A stretch of DNA of 64,000 nucleotides, from the NCBI GenBank assembly GCA_937930535.1, contig CALGKJ010000074.1:52906-116905 (forward strand). The letters run 5' to 3'. The notes beneath the pieces are model-generated. The model worked only from the letters and a program-made list of their open reading frames with translations, did no database searches and was not told the origin of the DNA. This document shows positions 8,411-19,000 of the stretch, in pieces (the first letter of the stretch is position 1; every line of letters starts with the position of its first letter). The translations under genes were made by a program, and so were the position numbers. The DNA is from an uncultured Clostridia bacterium. GTDB lineage: Bacteria; Bacillota; Clostridia; Lutisporales; Lutisporaceae.

Positions 8411-11395
8411 ATGAACAATAAAAATAGAATAATATCTATGCTTCTAATCATTATAATGATTGCAGCCTTACTGCCTCAAGTGATGTTTGGAGCAACCATC
8501 TCCTATGAGGGAATGCCGGAGGGCAGCGACATAATAAAAAATGCATCCTTTACAGACATAAAGGGAGATGCTAATATTGACAGCATACTAAAAATGGCAG
8601 TTTATTCAGTAATAAGAGAATATGGCAGTACCACCTATAGACCTAAGTCCAACACTACAAGAGAGGAAATGCTGGCAGCACTAATCAGGGCTGTAGGAAA
8701 ACAGACACAAGCAGTACAGCTAGGGGAAAACATTAAAAAACAGAATCCTGAAATGACTACAACAGATGCTTATTTAAAGGGTCATGTAGAAGCTGCCAAA
8801 GGCAGCGGGATAATTGCAAATGCAGAAATAGATGCATTATCTCAGTTAACCAAGGCAGAAATAGATGCCATTGAAGCAGAAGTAAACAAAATAGTAAAGT
8901 CTAACTGGAAAATTACAACCGCAGAAAAAAACAAAATGATAAAAGACAGGAAGGATCAAAAATCATATCAAAAGACATTTAAAACTGCGGTAACCCGTGA
9001 AGAAGCGGCTTTATGGATAGCTAGAGCATTAAATTTAAAACCAGTAACTGGGGAACAAACTATGTCTGTATACAGCTTTTCAGATTGGAAAAGCCTTAAG
9101 ACGCAGAACATACCATTTATAGAGGCTTCATTAAGAAGTAATATAATAAAGGGTGCAACACCCCAGCGATTTTCACCAAGCGGCAATATTACAAAGAGTG
9201 AGCTGGCTTCCATACTTAACGAGCTTACAAGCCAAAACCTTGATAAGCTGGGATACGCTGTAGGCTATGGTAAGGTTATAAAATCCCAAAATATTAAGGA
9301 ATCAACTCCCTATGGTGACAGAAATGTAACACAAATAGAGGTACAAGAGCCAGAGGGAGACAATATAAATATAGTTGTTAATAACAAGAACCAAGCATTA
9401 CCGGTTATAAAGGATGGCAAGGTGGGAAATCAAGTTCTTATACAAGCCGGTGATATAGTGGAATATACTACAAGCAATAATAACGTATTACTGCTTTATG
9501 TCGGCAAATACAGAGAAATAAAAGGAACTATGGATTCATACAATTCTTCCTTGAGTCTGGCGCATTTAACCGATACAAACGGCAAGAAATATGCATTAAA
9601 GGTACTTCCCGATACAATAGTAAAGGCTCAGGGAGCACCTGTAGATATATCCAAGGTTGAATATGGAACCCCAATGACAGCAATATATACTGGCAGCACC
9701 TTGAAGTCACTTGAGCTGATGGTATCGCCGGATACAATAAATACCCAGGTAATACTTGCAAAAATATTATTTGCAGATCCTATGGGCAATATTATAAAGA
9801 TTGCCGATGAAAATGGCAACAGGCAATACCTGTACTTAAATGATAATGCTGCAATATATATTAATGACGAGCCTTCCAGCGTAGATGCAATAGGCTTTGA
9901 TCAGGATGCACTTATTACAGTTTCAGAAAACAGAGTAACGGAAGTGCAAATATTTACAGATATACCTATGGAAGAGGAAGACAGAGAAATAATATTTACT
10001 GCAAGAGTAAGAGAAATGGTTGGAGACAACCTGATAGTTACTACGGATAATGACCCCGATAACCAAACAACTTATATTGTTGACAGTAAGACAACCATTG
10101 TAAAGGGCAAGGAAATAGTATCAAAATCCAAGATTAAACAGGGAGATCGTATAAAAGCTTATGTGAACTCCTATCAGGATAATTACATTGTAAAGCTTGA
10201 GATTCAAGGTGAAGGACTTATGATGAAAAACCTTTACAAGGGTGATATAAAGGAAATAATAACCCATACAGGCGAAGTAGTAATGTCCAATGTATATGTA
10301 TATGGTCATTACGATTGGATAAAGGTAAGCGATTATATGAAGGTTAATGTAGCCAATGACTCCAAGATATTCAGAAACAATACAAGTATAAAGCTTTCCG
10401 ACCTTAGACAATATATGGGTAAAACAGTATATGCGGCTTCAAAGGATTACTATGGTGATGAGGAGCTTGTTCACATAGTTCTAAAGGAAGGCTTTGAGGA
10501 TGCGCTATATAAAAAGATAAAGGACATTAAATGGACAGCAAACCAAATGACCTTATCCGACGGAAGACTTATTAACTTTACAGAAGGCAGCATAATAATA
10601 AAGGATGGAAGACTCCTTGATACACTTGATCTTGCTAAAAATTCAGGAGCATTTATAATACAAAATAAATCCTTTACCGGCATAGGAAGCGCACCAGTAA
10701 TAAGTCTGGACAGCTTTAACGGCTTTACTGACTTTAGAATTACTAAGGGCTACCTGCATAATATGGGTGAGGATTACTACTCAGTAGAAAACAGCTACCG
10801 ATTAACTAATAATGTATGGGATAAGTGGGGCGAGCTGAACTTCTATATGAGTGATGACACCTTCATTATGGATAATGTAGTTACAAATGGTATTATTACA
10901 GCCGATGTATTTGCCAGAAGCAGGTTTAAGCCATACACATATACATGGCCCAACTATGCAGAGTCTAATAATGGCAAGCTGCATCACGAGGATGACATAT
11001 ATCATAAGAACTATAACCTTAAAAATACCACCTACTACCATGAGCATTGTCTGCTATATACACTCACTGACTCGTATGGTAATACTCAGGCAATAAATAT
11101 ATTTAAGAAGGACAAGGAATCCTTTAATCCTCTTTATACTCATAATGAAAGAATGATTGCCGGAAAGATAAGCTTAATAGACTCAGATAATGATCTTATT
11201 CAGCTAAAACAGGTAATGGATTACAGTCCTGTATACGAAACCTGGCAGCCTATAAATGCCGAGGTACCAATTGATACTGCAAGAACTATTATTATAAAGA
11301 ATGATAAGGTAATAAATATATCAGAGCTTAAAAATAATGATGACATATATGTTCTTTCAAATGATGGTCATGCGATATTTATAATAGTACAGTAG
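8411..11395 (+). CDS. SLH-domain cell-surface protein (994 aa)
   Basis: A signal peptide (about residues 1-29) is followed by SLH-type repeats. The first lies around residues 36-95 (FTDIKG...TREEMLAALIRAVG), a partial one around 185-215 (TREEAALWIARALNL) and a third around 220-275 (FSDWKS...FSPSGNITKSELASIL). SLH domains bind pyruvylated secondary cell-wall polymer. Residues 280-994 are a long beta-rich region with repeated K/D-G and V-x-x-I patterns but no family I can name. The ATG follows AAGGAAGGTGA. The gene probably forms an operon with the next SLH protein and the S41 protease. It likely belongs to the S-layer or envelope scaffold. Confidence 0.85.
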   Translation: MNNKNRIISMLLIIIMIAALLPQVMFGATISYEGMPEGSDIIKNASFTDIKGDANIDSILKMAVYSVIREYGSTTYRPKSNTTREEMLAALIRAVGKQTQAVQLGENIKKQNPEMTTTDAYLKGHVEAAKGSGIIANAEIDALSQLTKAEIDAIEAEVNKIVKSNWKITTAEKNKMIKDRKDQKSYQKTFKTAVTREEAALWIARALNLKPVTGEQTMSVYSFSDWKSLKTQNIPFIEASLRSNIIKGATPQRFSPSGNITKSELASILNELTSQNLDKLGYAVGYGKVIKSQNIKESTPYGDRNVTQIEVQEPEGDNINIVVNNKNQALPVIKDGKVGNQVLIQAGDIVEYTTSNNNVLLLYVGKYREIKGTMDSYNSSLSLAHLTDTNGKKYALKVLPDTIVKAQGAPVDISKVEYGTPMTAIYTGSTLKSLELMVSPDTINTQVILAKILFADPMGNIIKIADENGNRQYLYLNDNAAIYINDEPSSVDAIGFDQDALITVSENRVTEVQIFTDIPMEEEDREIIFTARVREMVGDNLIVTTDNDPDNQTTYIVDSKTTIVKGKEIVSKSKIKQGDRIKAYVNSYQDNYIVKLEIQGEGLMMKNLYKGDIKEIITHTGEVVMSNVYVYGHYDWIKVSDYMKVNVANDSKIFRNNTSIKLSDLRQYMGKTVYAASKDYYGDEELVHIVLKEGFEDALYKKIKDIKWTANQMTLSDGRLINFTEGSIIIKDGRLLDTLDLAKNSGAFIIQNKSFTGIGSAPVISLDSFNGFTDFRITKGYLHNMGEDYYSVENSYRLTNNVWDKWGELNFYMSDDTFIMDNVVTNGIITADVFARSRFKPYTYTWPNYAESNNGKLHHEDDIYHKNYNLKNTTYYHEHCLLYTLTDSYGNTQAINIFKKDKESFNPLYTHNERMIAGKISLIDSDNDLIQLKQVMDYSPVYETWQPINAEVPIDTARTIIIKNDKVINISELKNNDDIYVLSNDGHAIFIIVQ

Positions 11396-11439
11396 TACAG
11401 GTAAGAGATTAATATGTCAGGAAATTGGAGTTGATTTTT

Positions 11440-12936
11440 ATGAGAAAGTTTATTTCAATGCTGTTAATAATTGCTATTATTCTTGTACCTGTGAATGCTG
11501 CAAACGTATTTGCCACAAGCAGAACAGCAAGAAGCAGCAGGTTTGAACCTGGGGTAACAGGGGATCTTACTGCAAAGAAAGGTGAATACAAGTACAAGGA
11601 AGCAATATTTATTACAGGAAAGCCTATAGTTATGGATGGTATTGTAAAGGTAACTGAAAGTACGGATGGTTCCAAGACTACCTTGGAATATAAGCTTTCA
11701 AATACTGCTGATAATGCAAAGCTGGATAGAAAAATAACATATATTAATACCAAACAGGAAAACAGCTATGATAAGCAGATAATACACAACAGTACCCTAG
11801 ATCCTAAGTTCAGCGAAACAATTACTGTAGGTGCAGATACCTTCAGACTGACTGAGTATATATTTAGCAGATCCGGCATTACGGATGATAAGCCGGTTTT
11901 AAAGTACACAGTTTCAAACTGGAATGGCAGAAAGGTATATCAGCGAAATGGAAGTGCAGGAGAAGTAATCATAGACATATTCTCAGATCAATATGGCTAT
12001 AACAACTATTGGAGTGCAACTGATACTGCCATAATCAGCAATACCATTACCTACAGATATAAGGAAAACAATACTGATATAAGCTACAAGGAAATAGTTG
12101 GAACAGCAGAATATGCTGTTTCCAACTCCTCCACCAAATATTTGCAATATGTTTCCAATGAACCCACAGATATCAGCTTCAAGGGCGGATATCTGCTGAA
12201 AGAAGGACAGGATAATATTGTAATGTATGTATATGATATTCCAGTTATGAGAAACTGGGTTCCTGATGGTAAGCGCAACAAAGGCAGAGACAGCTTCAGA
12301 ATGACAACAGTGCCTACACAAACAAGACTCTTTGCGCCAACCATAAGAGATGTATCCTCAAGCTACTGGGCATTTGAGGATATAAAAAGTGTTGTATCTC
12401 TGGATATAATCAATGCAGAAGGCGGATATTACAGACCTCTCAGCTATATAAGCAGAGCAGAATTTACCAGAGCAATAGTAAAGGCCGCCAATATAGCAGA
12501 GCCAAATAAAAAGAATTACGATTTTATGTTTGAGGATGTAGAAAAGAATCATCCATATTATTCCTTTATAAATGCAGCAGTAAATGCAGGAGTCATAAAT
12601 GGAACAAGCAGAAACAAGTTCAGTCCTGATGATTATTTGACCAAGGCGCAGGCATTAACAATAATAGTAAGAGCAATGGGACTGGAAAACTCTGCTGATG
12701 AAAGCGGCACAAAAACATCCTTCTCAGATGATTCCAAAATACCAGCTTGGGCAAAAAGATGCGCAAACGTGGCGTTCAGGCTTGGTATAGTCAAGGCTGG
12801 TGCTAATAATGAGCTTGAGCCGGACAGGATTCTTACTAGGGCAGAATCTGCACAAATGATAAATAATTTTATCAAGTATCTGCAATATGATATTAAGAAG
12901 GAATACCGTGAAAAGATAATAAATTACGGACGTTAG
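11440..12936 (+). CDS. SLH-domain surface protein with C-terminal SLH triplet (498 aa)
   Basis: ATG 11440 is preferred because GGAG (11427-11430) lies upstream and the product opens with a good signal peptide (MRKFISMLLIIAIILVPV). An in-frame TTG at 11425 overlaps that ribosome site. Residues about 30-300 are an unrecognised beta-rich region. Three SLH repeats follow at about 305-352 (SSYWAFEDIKSVVSL, then SRAEFTRAIVKA), 365-425 (FEDVEKNHPYYSFINAA, then TKAQALTIIVRAMG) and 430-485 (FSDDSKIPAWAKRCANVA, then TRAESAQMI). The protein is anchored by its C-terminus, unlike its neighbour at 8411, which is anchored near the N-terminus. The downstream protease gene begins 13 bp after its stop. Confidence 0.85.
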   Translation: MRKFISMLLIIAIILVPVNAANVFATSRTARSSRFEPGVTGDLTAKKGEYKYKEAIFITGKPIVMDGIVKVTESTDGSKTTLEYKLSNTADNAKLDRKITYINTKQENSYDKQIIHNSTLDPKFSETITVGADTFRLTEYIFSRSGITDDKPVLKYTVSNWNGRKVYQRNGSAGEVIIDIFSDQYGYNNYWSATDTAIISNTITYRYKENNTDISYKEIVGTAEYAVSNSSTKYLQYVSNEPTDISFKGGYLLKEGQDNIVMYVYDIPVMRNWVPDGKRNKGRDSFRMTTVPTQTRLFAPTIRDVSSSYWAFEDIKSVVSLDIINAEGGYYRPLSYISRAEFTRAIVKAANIAEPNKKNYDFMFEDVEKNHPYYSFINAAVNAGVINGTSRNKFSPDDYLTKAQALTIIVRAMGLENSADESGTKTSFSDDSKIPAWAKRCANVAFRLGIVKAGANNELEPDRILTRAESAQMINNFIKYLQYDIKKEYREKIINYGR

Positions 12937-12949
12937 GAGAGATGTACAG

Positions 12950-14326
12950 TTGAAGAACAGATGGATAAAAACCAGTATAGCACTTCTGCTGGCTATAGTT
13001 ATATTCGCAGTTCCGGCAATGGGAGACAATGGAGCCGCCGAAATAGGAAACAAAATAAATGGCATGATGGATTTGATAAAAACCTATTACTATAAGGATG
13101 CTAATACTGATGAGCTGATTGATGGTGCTGTTAAGGGCATGTTTGGCACCTTGGATAAACACAGCACATATTTCAATGAAAAAGAATACAAGGATTTTTT
13201 CAGCAGTGTATCTGGTGAGTTCGGAGGAATTGGAATAGTAGTAGAGAAAAAGGACCGTATAACAGTAGTTTCACCAATAGAAGGCACTCCTGCTTTCAAA
13301 GCAGGCTTTAAGCCAGGGGATGAAATAATATATGTAAATGATATTGATATATCAAGCTATTCCTTAGAAGAAGCTGTGAAATTAATGAGAGGTGAGCCAG
13401 GTACAAAGGTTAGAGTAGGCGTAAGCAGAAAAGGCGAAGCCGAAATAATATATTATAATATAGTAAGAGAGATTATAAAAATAAATCCCATCAAGTATGA
13501 AATAAAGGAAGACAATATTGGTTATATAAAAATAACCCAATTTAATGGCAATGTATATACAAGGATGAAGGAAGCCCTTGATGAAATGAATACCAAGAAT
13601 GTAGAGGGTATAGTAATAGATTTGAGAGATAATCCCGGTGGATTTTTAAATGAAGTAGTAAACATCTGTAAGCTGCTTATACCAAAGGGACCTATAGTGT
13701 ATATAGACTATAAGAATAACAGAGAATCATACTACTCGGATCTTGCGGCGGCACCTTACAAGCTTGTAGTACTTGTTAATGACGGAAGTGCTTCGGCATC
13801 AGAAATAATGGCAGGAGCTATAAAGGACTCTGGAGCAGGTATACTTATAGGTGAGAAAACCTATGGAAAAGGTTCTGTTCAATCGGTAATGTCATTGCCG
13901 GGCGGCGGTGGTATCAAGATAACAACAGCCCATTATCTGACACCATCAGAATTTGCTTTGGATGGAGTGGGTATAGAGCCTCATATAGAAGTAAAAGCCC
14001 TTGATTTATCAAGCATTGATAAGGAGTTTTCGCCTATAAAATGCAATAGAAGTCTTAAGTATCTTACTGTAGGACTCGATGTGCAAGGTGTTCAGCAAAG
14101 ACTTATAAAGCTTGGCTACAGCATCAAGGATGCAGATGGAGTATATAGAAATGATACAAAGCTTGCAGTTAAAAAATTTGAAACAGACTACGAGCTTACA
14201 TCGGACGGCATACTAAATGTCAAGGAACAAGAAGAGCTTAAGAAACTTTTTGAAGAAGCAATAAAGAAGGAAGATGTACAGCTTGATAGAGCAATAGAGG
14301 AAATAAGAAAGCTCATAAATCAGTAA
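12950..14326 (+). CDS. S41-family carboxyl-terminal processing protease with peptidoglycan-binding domain
   Basis: The 458-aa protein has a signal sequence, a CtpA N-terminal region with the conserved LDKHSTYF stretch, a PDZ domain (about 85-165), and the S41 catalytic domain. The catalytic Ser282 lies in GSASASE and Lys307 in YGKGSVQ, exactly 25 residues apart as in characterised Ctp proteases. A PG_binding_1 domain (about 375-432) completes it. It should cleave exported substrates at the cell wall and, given its neighbours, may process SLH or other surface proteins. The start is TTG at 12950 with GGAGA at 12936-12940, overlapping the preceding stop. The nearby ATG at 12942 runs straight into a stop. 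A strong terminator follows at 14348. Confidence 0.92.
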   Translation: MKNRWIKTSIALLLAIVIFAVPAMGDNGAAEIGNKINGMMDLIKTYYYKDANTDELIDGAVKGMFGTLDKHSTYFNEKEYKDFFSSVSGEFGGIGIVVEKKDRITVVSPIEGTPAFKAGFKPGDEIIYVNDIDISSYSLEEAVKLMRGEPGTKVRVGVSRKGEAEIIYYNIVREIIKINPIKYEIKEDNIGYIKITQFNGNVYTRMKEALDEMNTKNVEGIVIDLRDNPGGFLNEVVNICKLLIPKGPIVYIDYKNNRESYYSDLAAAPYKLVVLVNDGSASASEIMAGAIKDSGAGILIGEKTYGKGSVQSVMSLPGGGGIKITTAHYLTPSEFALDGVGIEPHIEVKALDLSSIDKEFSPIKCNRSLKYLTVGLDVQGVQQRLIKLGYSIKDADGVYRNDTKLAVKKFETDYELTSDGILNVKEQEELKKLFEEAIKKEDVQLDRAIEEIRKLINQ

Positions 14327-14347
14327 AGTTTATACAATTAACAATTT

Positions 14348-14381
14348 GCAGAGACCAAGTCATTTTGGTCTCTGCTTTTTT
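14348..14381 (+). terminator. intrinsic terminator after the SLH/protease operon
   Basis: An 11-bp perfect stem (GCAGAGACCAA with its complement, 14348-14375) and a 6-nt loop are followed by TTTTTT. Confidence 0.9.
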
Positions 14382-14494
14382 ATATTTGTAAACAATAATC
14401 ACGTTTAACGTTGATAAGGCTGCAACCTTATGATAGTATAAGAAGTATATTGGGTACTGAACAATCAAATATTTCTATATAAAGGGGATAGCAT

Positions 14495-16030
14495 ATGAAG
14501 AAGCTTATAACACTGATAGTTTTAGTAACATTTTTATCCGTATTAGCAGTTCAAGCTAATGTAGAGTATAAAAGTGTTGAGCAGTACTATTACATAGGAA
14601 AATGCGATAAGGTGGAGTTTATAGTAAGGTTTTTAGATGGGAAGCCTAGAGGCAGTGTCACGCTAATTTCTCCCTTAAGTGTATCCTACTATTATGCGGA
14701 TAAAAACTACAAGGTTGATGGAGATAAAATAATATACACCTTTGATAAACCAGTAATGGGAAAATGGAACATGGATTTATATGCTATTGATTTGAATAAT
14801 GTAAAAATAGAGGTTAAACAGCACAACCTGATAGGTACATTTGACGAGCAGCATGATGTGCCCCTGACTACATCACCTCAAGAATATCAAATGAGAGCAA
14901 TATATGATACCCTAGACACCTTTCAGCAAGCACAAATAGAAGCTATAAATAGTAAATTTACAGATATGACTCCTGCACACTGGGCTAGTCCCTATGTGGC
15001 AAAGCTGCACCATGTAGGAATTGTAGGAGGCTATGGAGACAAAACCTTTAAACCGGCAAAGGAAACAAAGGCAGCAGAATTTATCAAGATGGTTATTTGT
15101 GCAATGGGCTATGATATACAGCAATCTACTGCCGGTTATTGGGCACAGCTTTATATAGATAAGGCAATAGAGCTTAGACTGATAGAGGTTAATGAGTATT
15201 CCAGCTACGAAGCAATAATAAAAAGAGAACAGGCAGCCAGAATAATGGTAAGAGCTACAGGCATAAAGGAAGCCCTCCCAGATAATAACCTAATAATGAA
15301 AATACATGAAGATATAATGGACTACAAGCAGATATCCGACTACTACAAAACCGAAGTAGCCACCAGCTACGCAATAGGAATTATTACAGGCATAGATGGA
15401 TACTTCAAACCCATGGACAGCCTCACAAGGGCACAGGCATGTACAGTGATTATGAGATATATCGACGATACCATGAGAAGCCCTTATGTACCTGTATCAT
15501 TGAGGAATGTTAGGACAATGACTTTGCAGGATGGTAATGGCAAGCCGGTTACTATATATCCGCCAAAGCATGAAATAGTCTTGGATGCTGCTTTTAGATT
15601 GGACGAGGCTAGACGGCTTACTAAGGGAGCGGATACGATGGAATATAATGGTGATAGAATATCATCATATTTTTTCTCTTCGGTGGAAGATAAAGCAGTA
15701 CGCTATGGATATATAGATCCATTTGATATGCGTAAATTAGCTAACAAGGATATGTTTATTGAATTAAGGTTAGTTGATGAATACTCAGGTATCATCAGTT
15801 ATTCGGTTATATATAACCCTAGTAATATGAAAAAGTATCATTATGAAGTTATAATTGATATGTTCAAATTTTGGTTTGGAAATGATTATGTAAAAGTACA
15901 AAGCGAATTTGATAATGTGATAAATAAGAGTGGTAAAGGTGAATCAGGGACTAAAAAAATTACCTGCAATAATAGGATTATTATAATTACTTATGATGGT
16001 TCTATAGGTATACGTATATACAGAAATTAA
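14495..16030 (+). CDS. SLH-domain protein with internal SLH triplet (511 aa)
   Basis: A signal peptide (about 1-21) precedes a short beta-rich domain that ends in a GKWNMDLYAIDLNN segment. Three SLH repeats lie at about 155-210 (FTDMTPAHWASPYVAKLHHV), 215-270 (YWAQLYIDKAIELRLI) and 280-345 (YYKTEVATSYAIGIITG). The last 160 residues contain no domain I recognise. The start follows AAAGGGGATAG. The downstream 2223-aa gene begins 12 bp after the stop with its ribosome site overlapping it, so the two are very likely co-translated. This protein could be the wall anchor for the giant neighbour, which has no anchor of its own (inference). Confidence 0.82.
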   Translation: MKKLITLIVLVTFLSVLAVQANVEYKSVEQYYYIGKCDKVEFIVRFLDGKPRGSVTLISPLSVSYYYADKNYKVDGDKIIYTFDKPVMGKWNMDLYAIDLNNVKIEVKQHNLIGTFDEQHDVPLTTSPQEYQMRAIYDTLDTFQQAQIEAINSKFTDMTPAHWASPYVAKLHHVGIVGGYGDKTFKPAKETKAAEFIKMVICAMGYDIQQSTAGYWAQLYIDKAIELRLIEVNEYSSYEAIIKREQAARIMVRATGIKEALPDNNLIMKIHEDIMDYKQISDYYKTEVATSYAIGIITGIDGYFKPMDSLTRAQACTVIMRYIDDTMRSPYVPVSLRNVRTMTLQDGNGKPVTIYPPKHEIVLDAAFRLDEARRLTKGADTMEYNGDRISSYFFSSVEDKAVRYGYIDPFDMRKLANKDMFIELRLVDEYSGIISYSVIYNPSNMKKYHYEVIIDMFKFWFGNDYVKVQSEFDNVINKSGKGESGTKKITCNNRIIIITYDGSIGIRIYRN

Positions 16031-16042
16031 GGAGCGGAACCA

Positions 16043-19000
16043 ATGAAAAATAATAAAAAATCAATTTCTGTGCTATTAATAATATCTATTTTAATTTCTA
16101 TAGTACCGATATTGCAAATTAAAGCAGCATCAATAAATGATGCTGTTGATACATATTTGGATGGGAAAAATGTGATTTATATTAAGAGTTTAGAAGATAG
16201 GATAAACAAAGGACAATGGACGGCAGTCAAAGATGAACTCCAAATGCCACTAGAAATACAAGAAAAAAATATATCGGGATTTTCCATAAATTTAGAGCTT
16301 TGGCTCGAACAGAGGATAACGGTTTATGGGGATTATAAGCTAGTGCAACCCAACGATTTTGAATATGGAAGACAGATAAATGATTTTTATGATAGTAATG
16401 CAAAAGGATATTACCAAAATTCTAAAGGAGAATATGGTGAGTTCCGTTATCATGGCTTTACTTATGAAGGAAATAAATATACAAACAAGCATTTTAAAAA
16501 CGATATAGATTTAAAGAAGAGTCCTGAACAAAAAAACTGGATATACAAGCCTTGGGAAAATACTACTGTCAGTCAAGTACCTAGTGAAAGTGACTATAAT
16601 GAAGAGGCGAATGGGTTAATGGAATCGCCAAGAAGATCCACAATCCGCTCATGGCTAAAAACCAACTTCAAAATACTAAAAATCATACAAAACAACACCG
16701 AAATAGACTACACAATACACAAAAACACAAACCCAGCCCAATACCCCACAGACTATTGGAACTACTTCAATGTAGAAACACCACCGGGGCTTACCAACTA
16801 TGGAGAGGTAGTAGGCTACCATAGAACATACAGCTATGTAACCCAAAACGGCAAGACAAAGCTGGTGCAAAAAGACTGGTATCAAACCTTTACCATAGAT
16901 AAGGCAGCAGATAAAATACAGCCGGACACCAGCACAGATATGGAAATATTAGACATAAACTACATAGATTACGACAGCAATCACAAAATTGAGTTTCTAA
17001 AAGAAAACGAAGAAATAGATATAATTTTAAAGGTAACCTCCATTCTAAAGGATTCTCAATACTTAAGCTCAACTATGGACAGAACCCTATACTACAACCG
17101 TTATGATATTAAGAGATTATACATAAACGTAATCAGCAACCATTTTGAGGAATTTGACAATAATATGCTACTGCCCATTAAAGCTGAAAAAACCGTTGAT
17201 GAACATAACAACTATAAAGCAGTAACATATTTTTCATTAAAACTGCCAAACGATTCAACCACCAAAACACTATCGGAGCTTAAATTTACTGCAAAATCAC
17301 AGTTTATATATCAAGGAAACGATAAGACGTCACCCTACACAGAGGATACAGATACAGCCCCTATAGACAGAGGCATAATATGCGATTTTAACGTTAATAC
17401 CAATATTCAGCTAGAGCATGGACAAGCAGTAACAATATCAGATATAAACTATTCCGATGCAAGCAAAGGACAAATAGATCAATATGATTACGTAATAGAA
17501 AGTCTGACACCACCTAGAACCTCACTGCCATTTACCAAATATACCACAGTAAAAAACGAGGATATAAATGCAGCTATTAAAGGAGTTATAGACAGCAGTC
17601 TTACTAAGCTTATAAATCCAACAAAGCCTGTAGAGCTAAAATTTAAGGTATTTCAAGAAGCAAGCAATAAAGCTGGAAAGCGCAGCAGCAAGGACAAAAT
17701 AATAAGCGTAACCGTTAATCCTATAACAACTGCATTTTATGTTGCAGAGAAAATAACAGTTATGCAGGGAAGCACCTTTAAGCATCATGACATATATTAC
17801 AGCGATAAAAGCATAGGAAGAATAAAAAAGTACACATACAAAATAAGAAACAATCAGGATGGCAAGACCTCACTGTCATATGTTATAACCAAGAATCCCA
17901 ACACACCTTTGTCCCCAGTCAATATTGAAAGTGTAAACACCTATATATACAATTTTATAAATAAGTATGTAGAGCAAGTAGGACCGGGAGTACCTAAAAC
18001 CACATTTGATTTTACAGTAGAGCAGACAATAACCTCGGAAGCAAACAAGGATATTACAGCAGTCAGAAACATCATAGTAGATGTAATCTACAAAGCTAAT
18101 ATGTATTCCTTTTTTACAGTTAATGAGGTTATACAGCTTGAAGAGGGAGAAGCATTAACAGTAAATCAGATAGGCTATAAGAATGCAAGCGGCGGTACTA
18201 TTGGGAAATACGAATTTATCATACAAAGTGAGAATGGGGATGGAGCATCAACAGCCTTTGTACTAAATACAATGAATGAAGCCACAGTAAACAACAGTAT
18301 ATACAATTTTGTACTTCCATACCTTAATGACTTGGATTCCGAGAAATTTCATACCTTCAGATTTGGAGTACACCAAACCGCAATAAATAAATTCAATTCA
18401 TCAGATATAGATACCTGCTATCAGGATTTTTTCATTTCAGTAGGACCGGGAGAAATAGTCATACCTCCGCCGCCGGTATATGTTAAGCCCCAGTTAAATA
18501 TACCAAAACATGCCTTGGATTTGCTGCCTATGGCTGCCTACGATAATACAGCTATAGAGGAATATATAAGCAGAACTGTAAGCATTGACGGTATAGAGCT
18601 TAGCCAGTATGAAGCGGCAAGCCTTTTTAGCGGCAGCTACATATGGGGAGATCACAAGGATGGTCTGCGAAATATAAAAGTGCAATACATTAGTACTGAC
18701 GGATACCCTGCCGAATACTCCTGCTGGGTACTGGTACATGATACCAAGCCTCAGCCCCAGTTTAAAATTACTGGTACATATAAGGAAAACAGAGCTTTGC
18801 GATTACAAAATACAAGCTGCTATGCAGATGCATATGTCAACCAGCTTGCGAATACGCCTGAGTACAGAAGCTTGCTTCAAATAAAAACTATAGGCTGGAA
18901 CGACTACGGAAGTCAATCCATAAGATACAGAACAAACAACAGCAGCTTAAAAGAGCTTTTGTACAAGGAGCCCGGCTTTTACAGATACAGCTTAACAGCA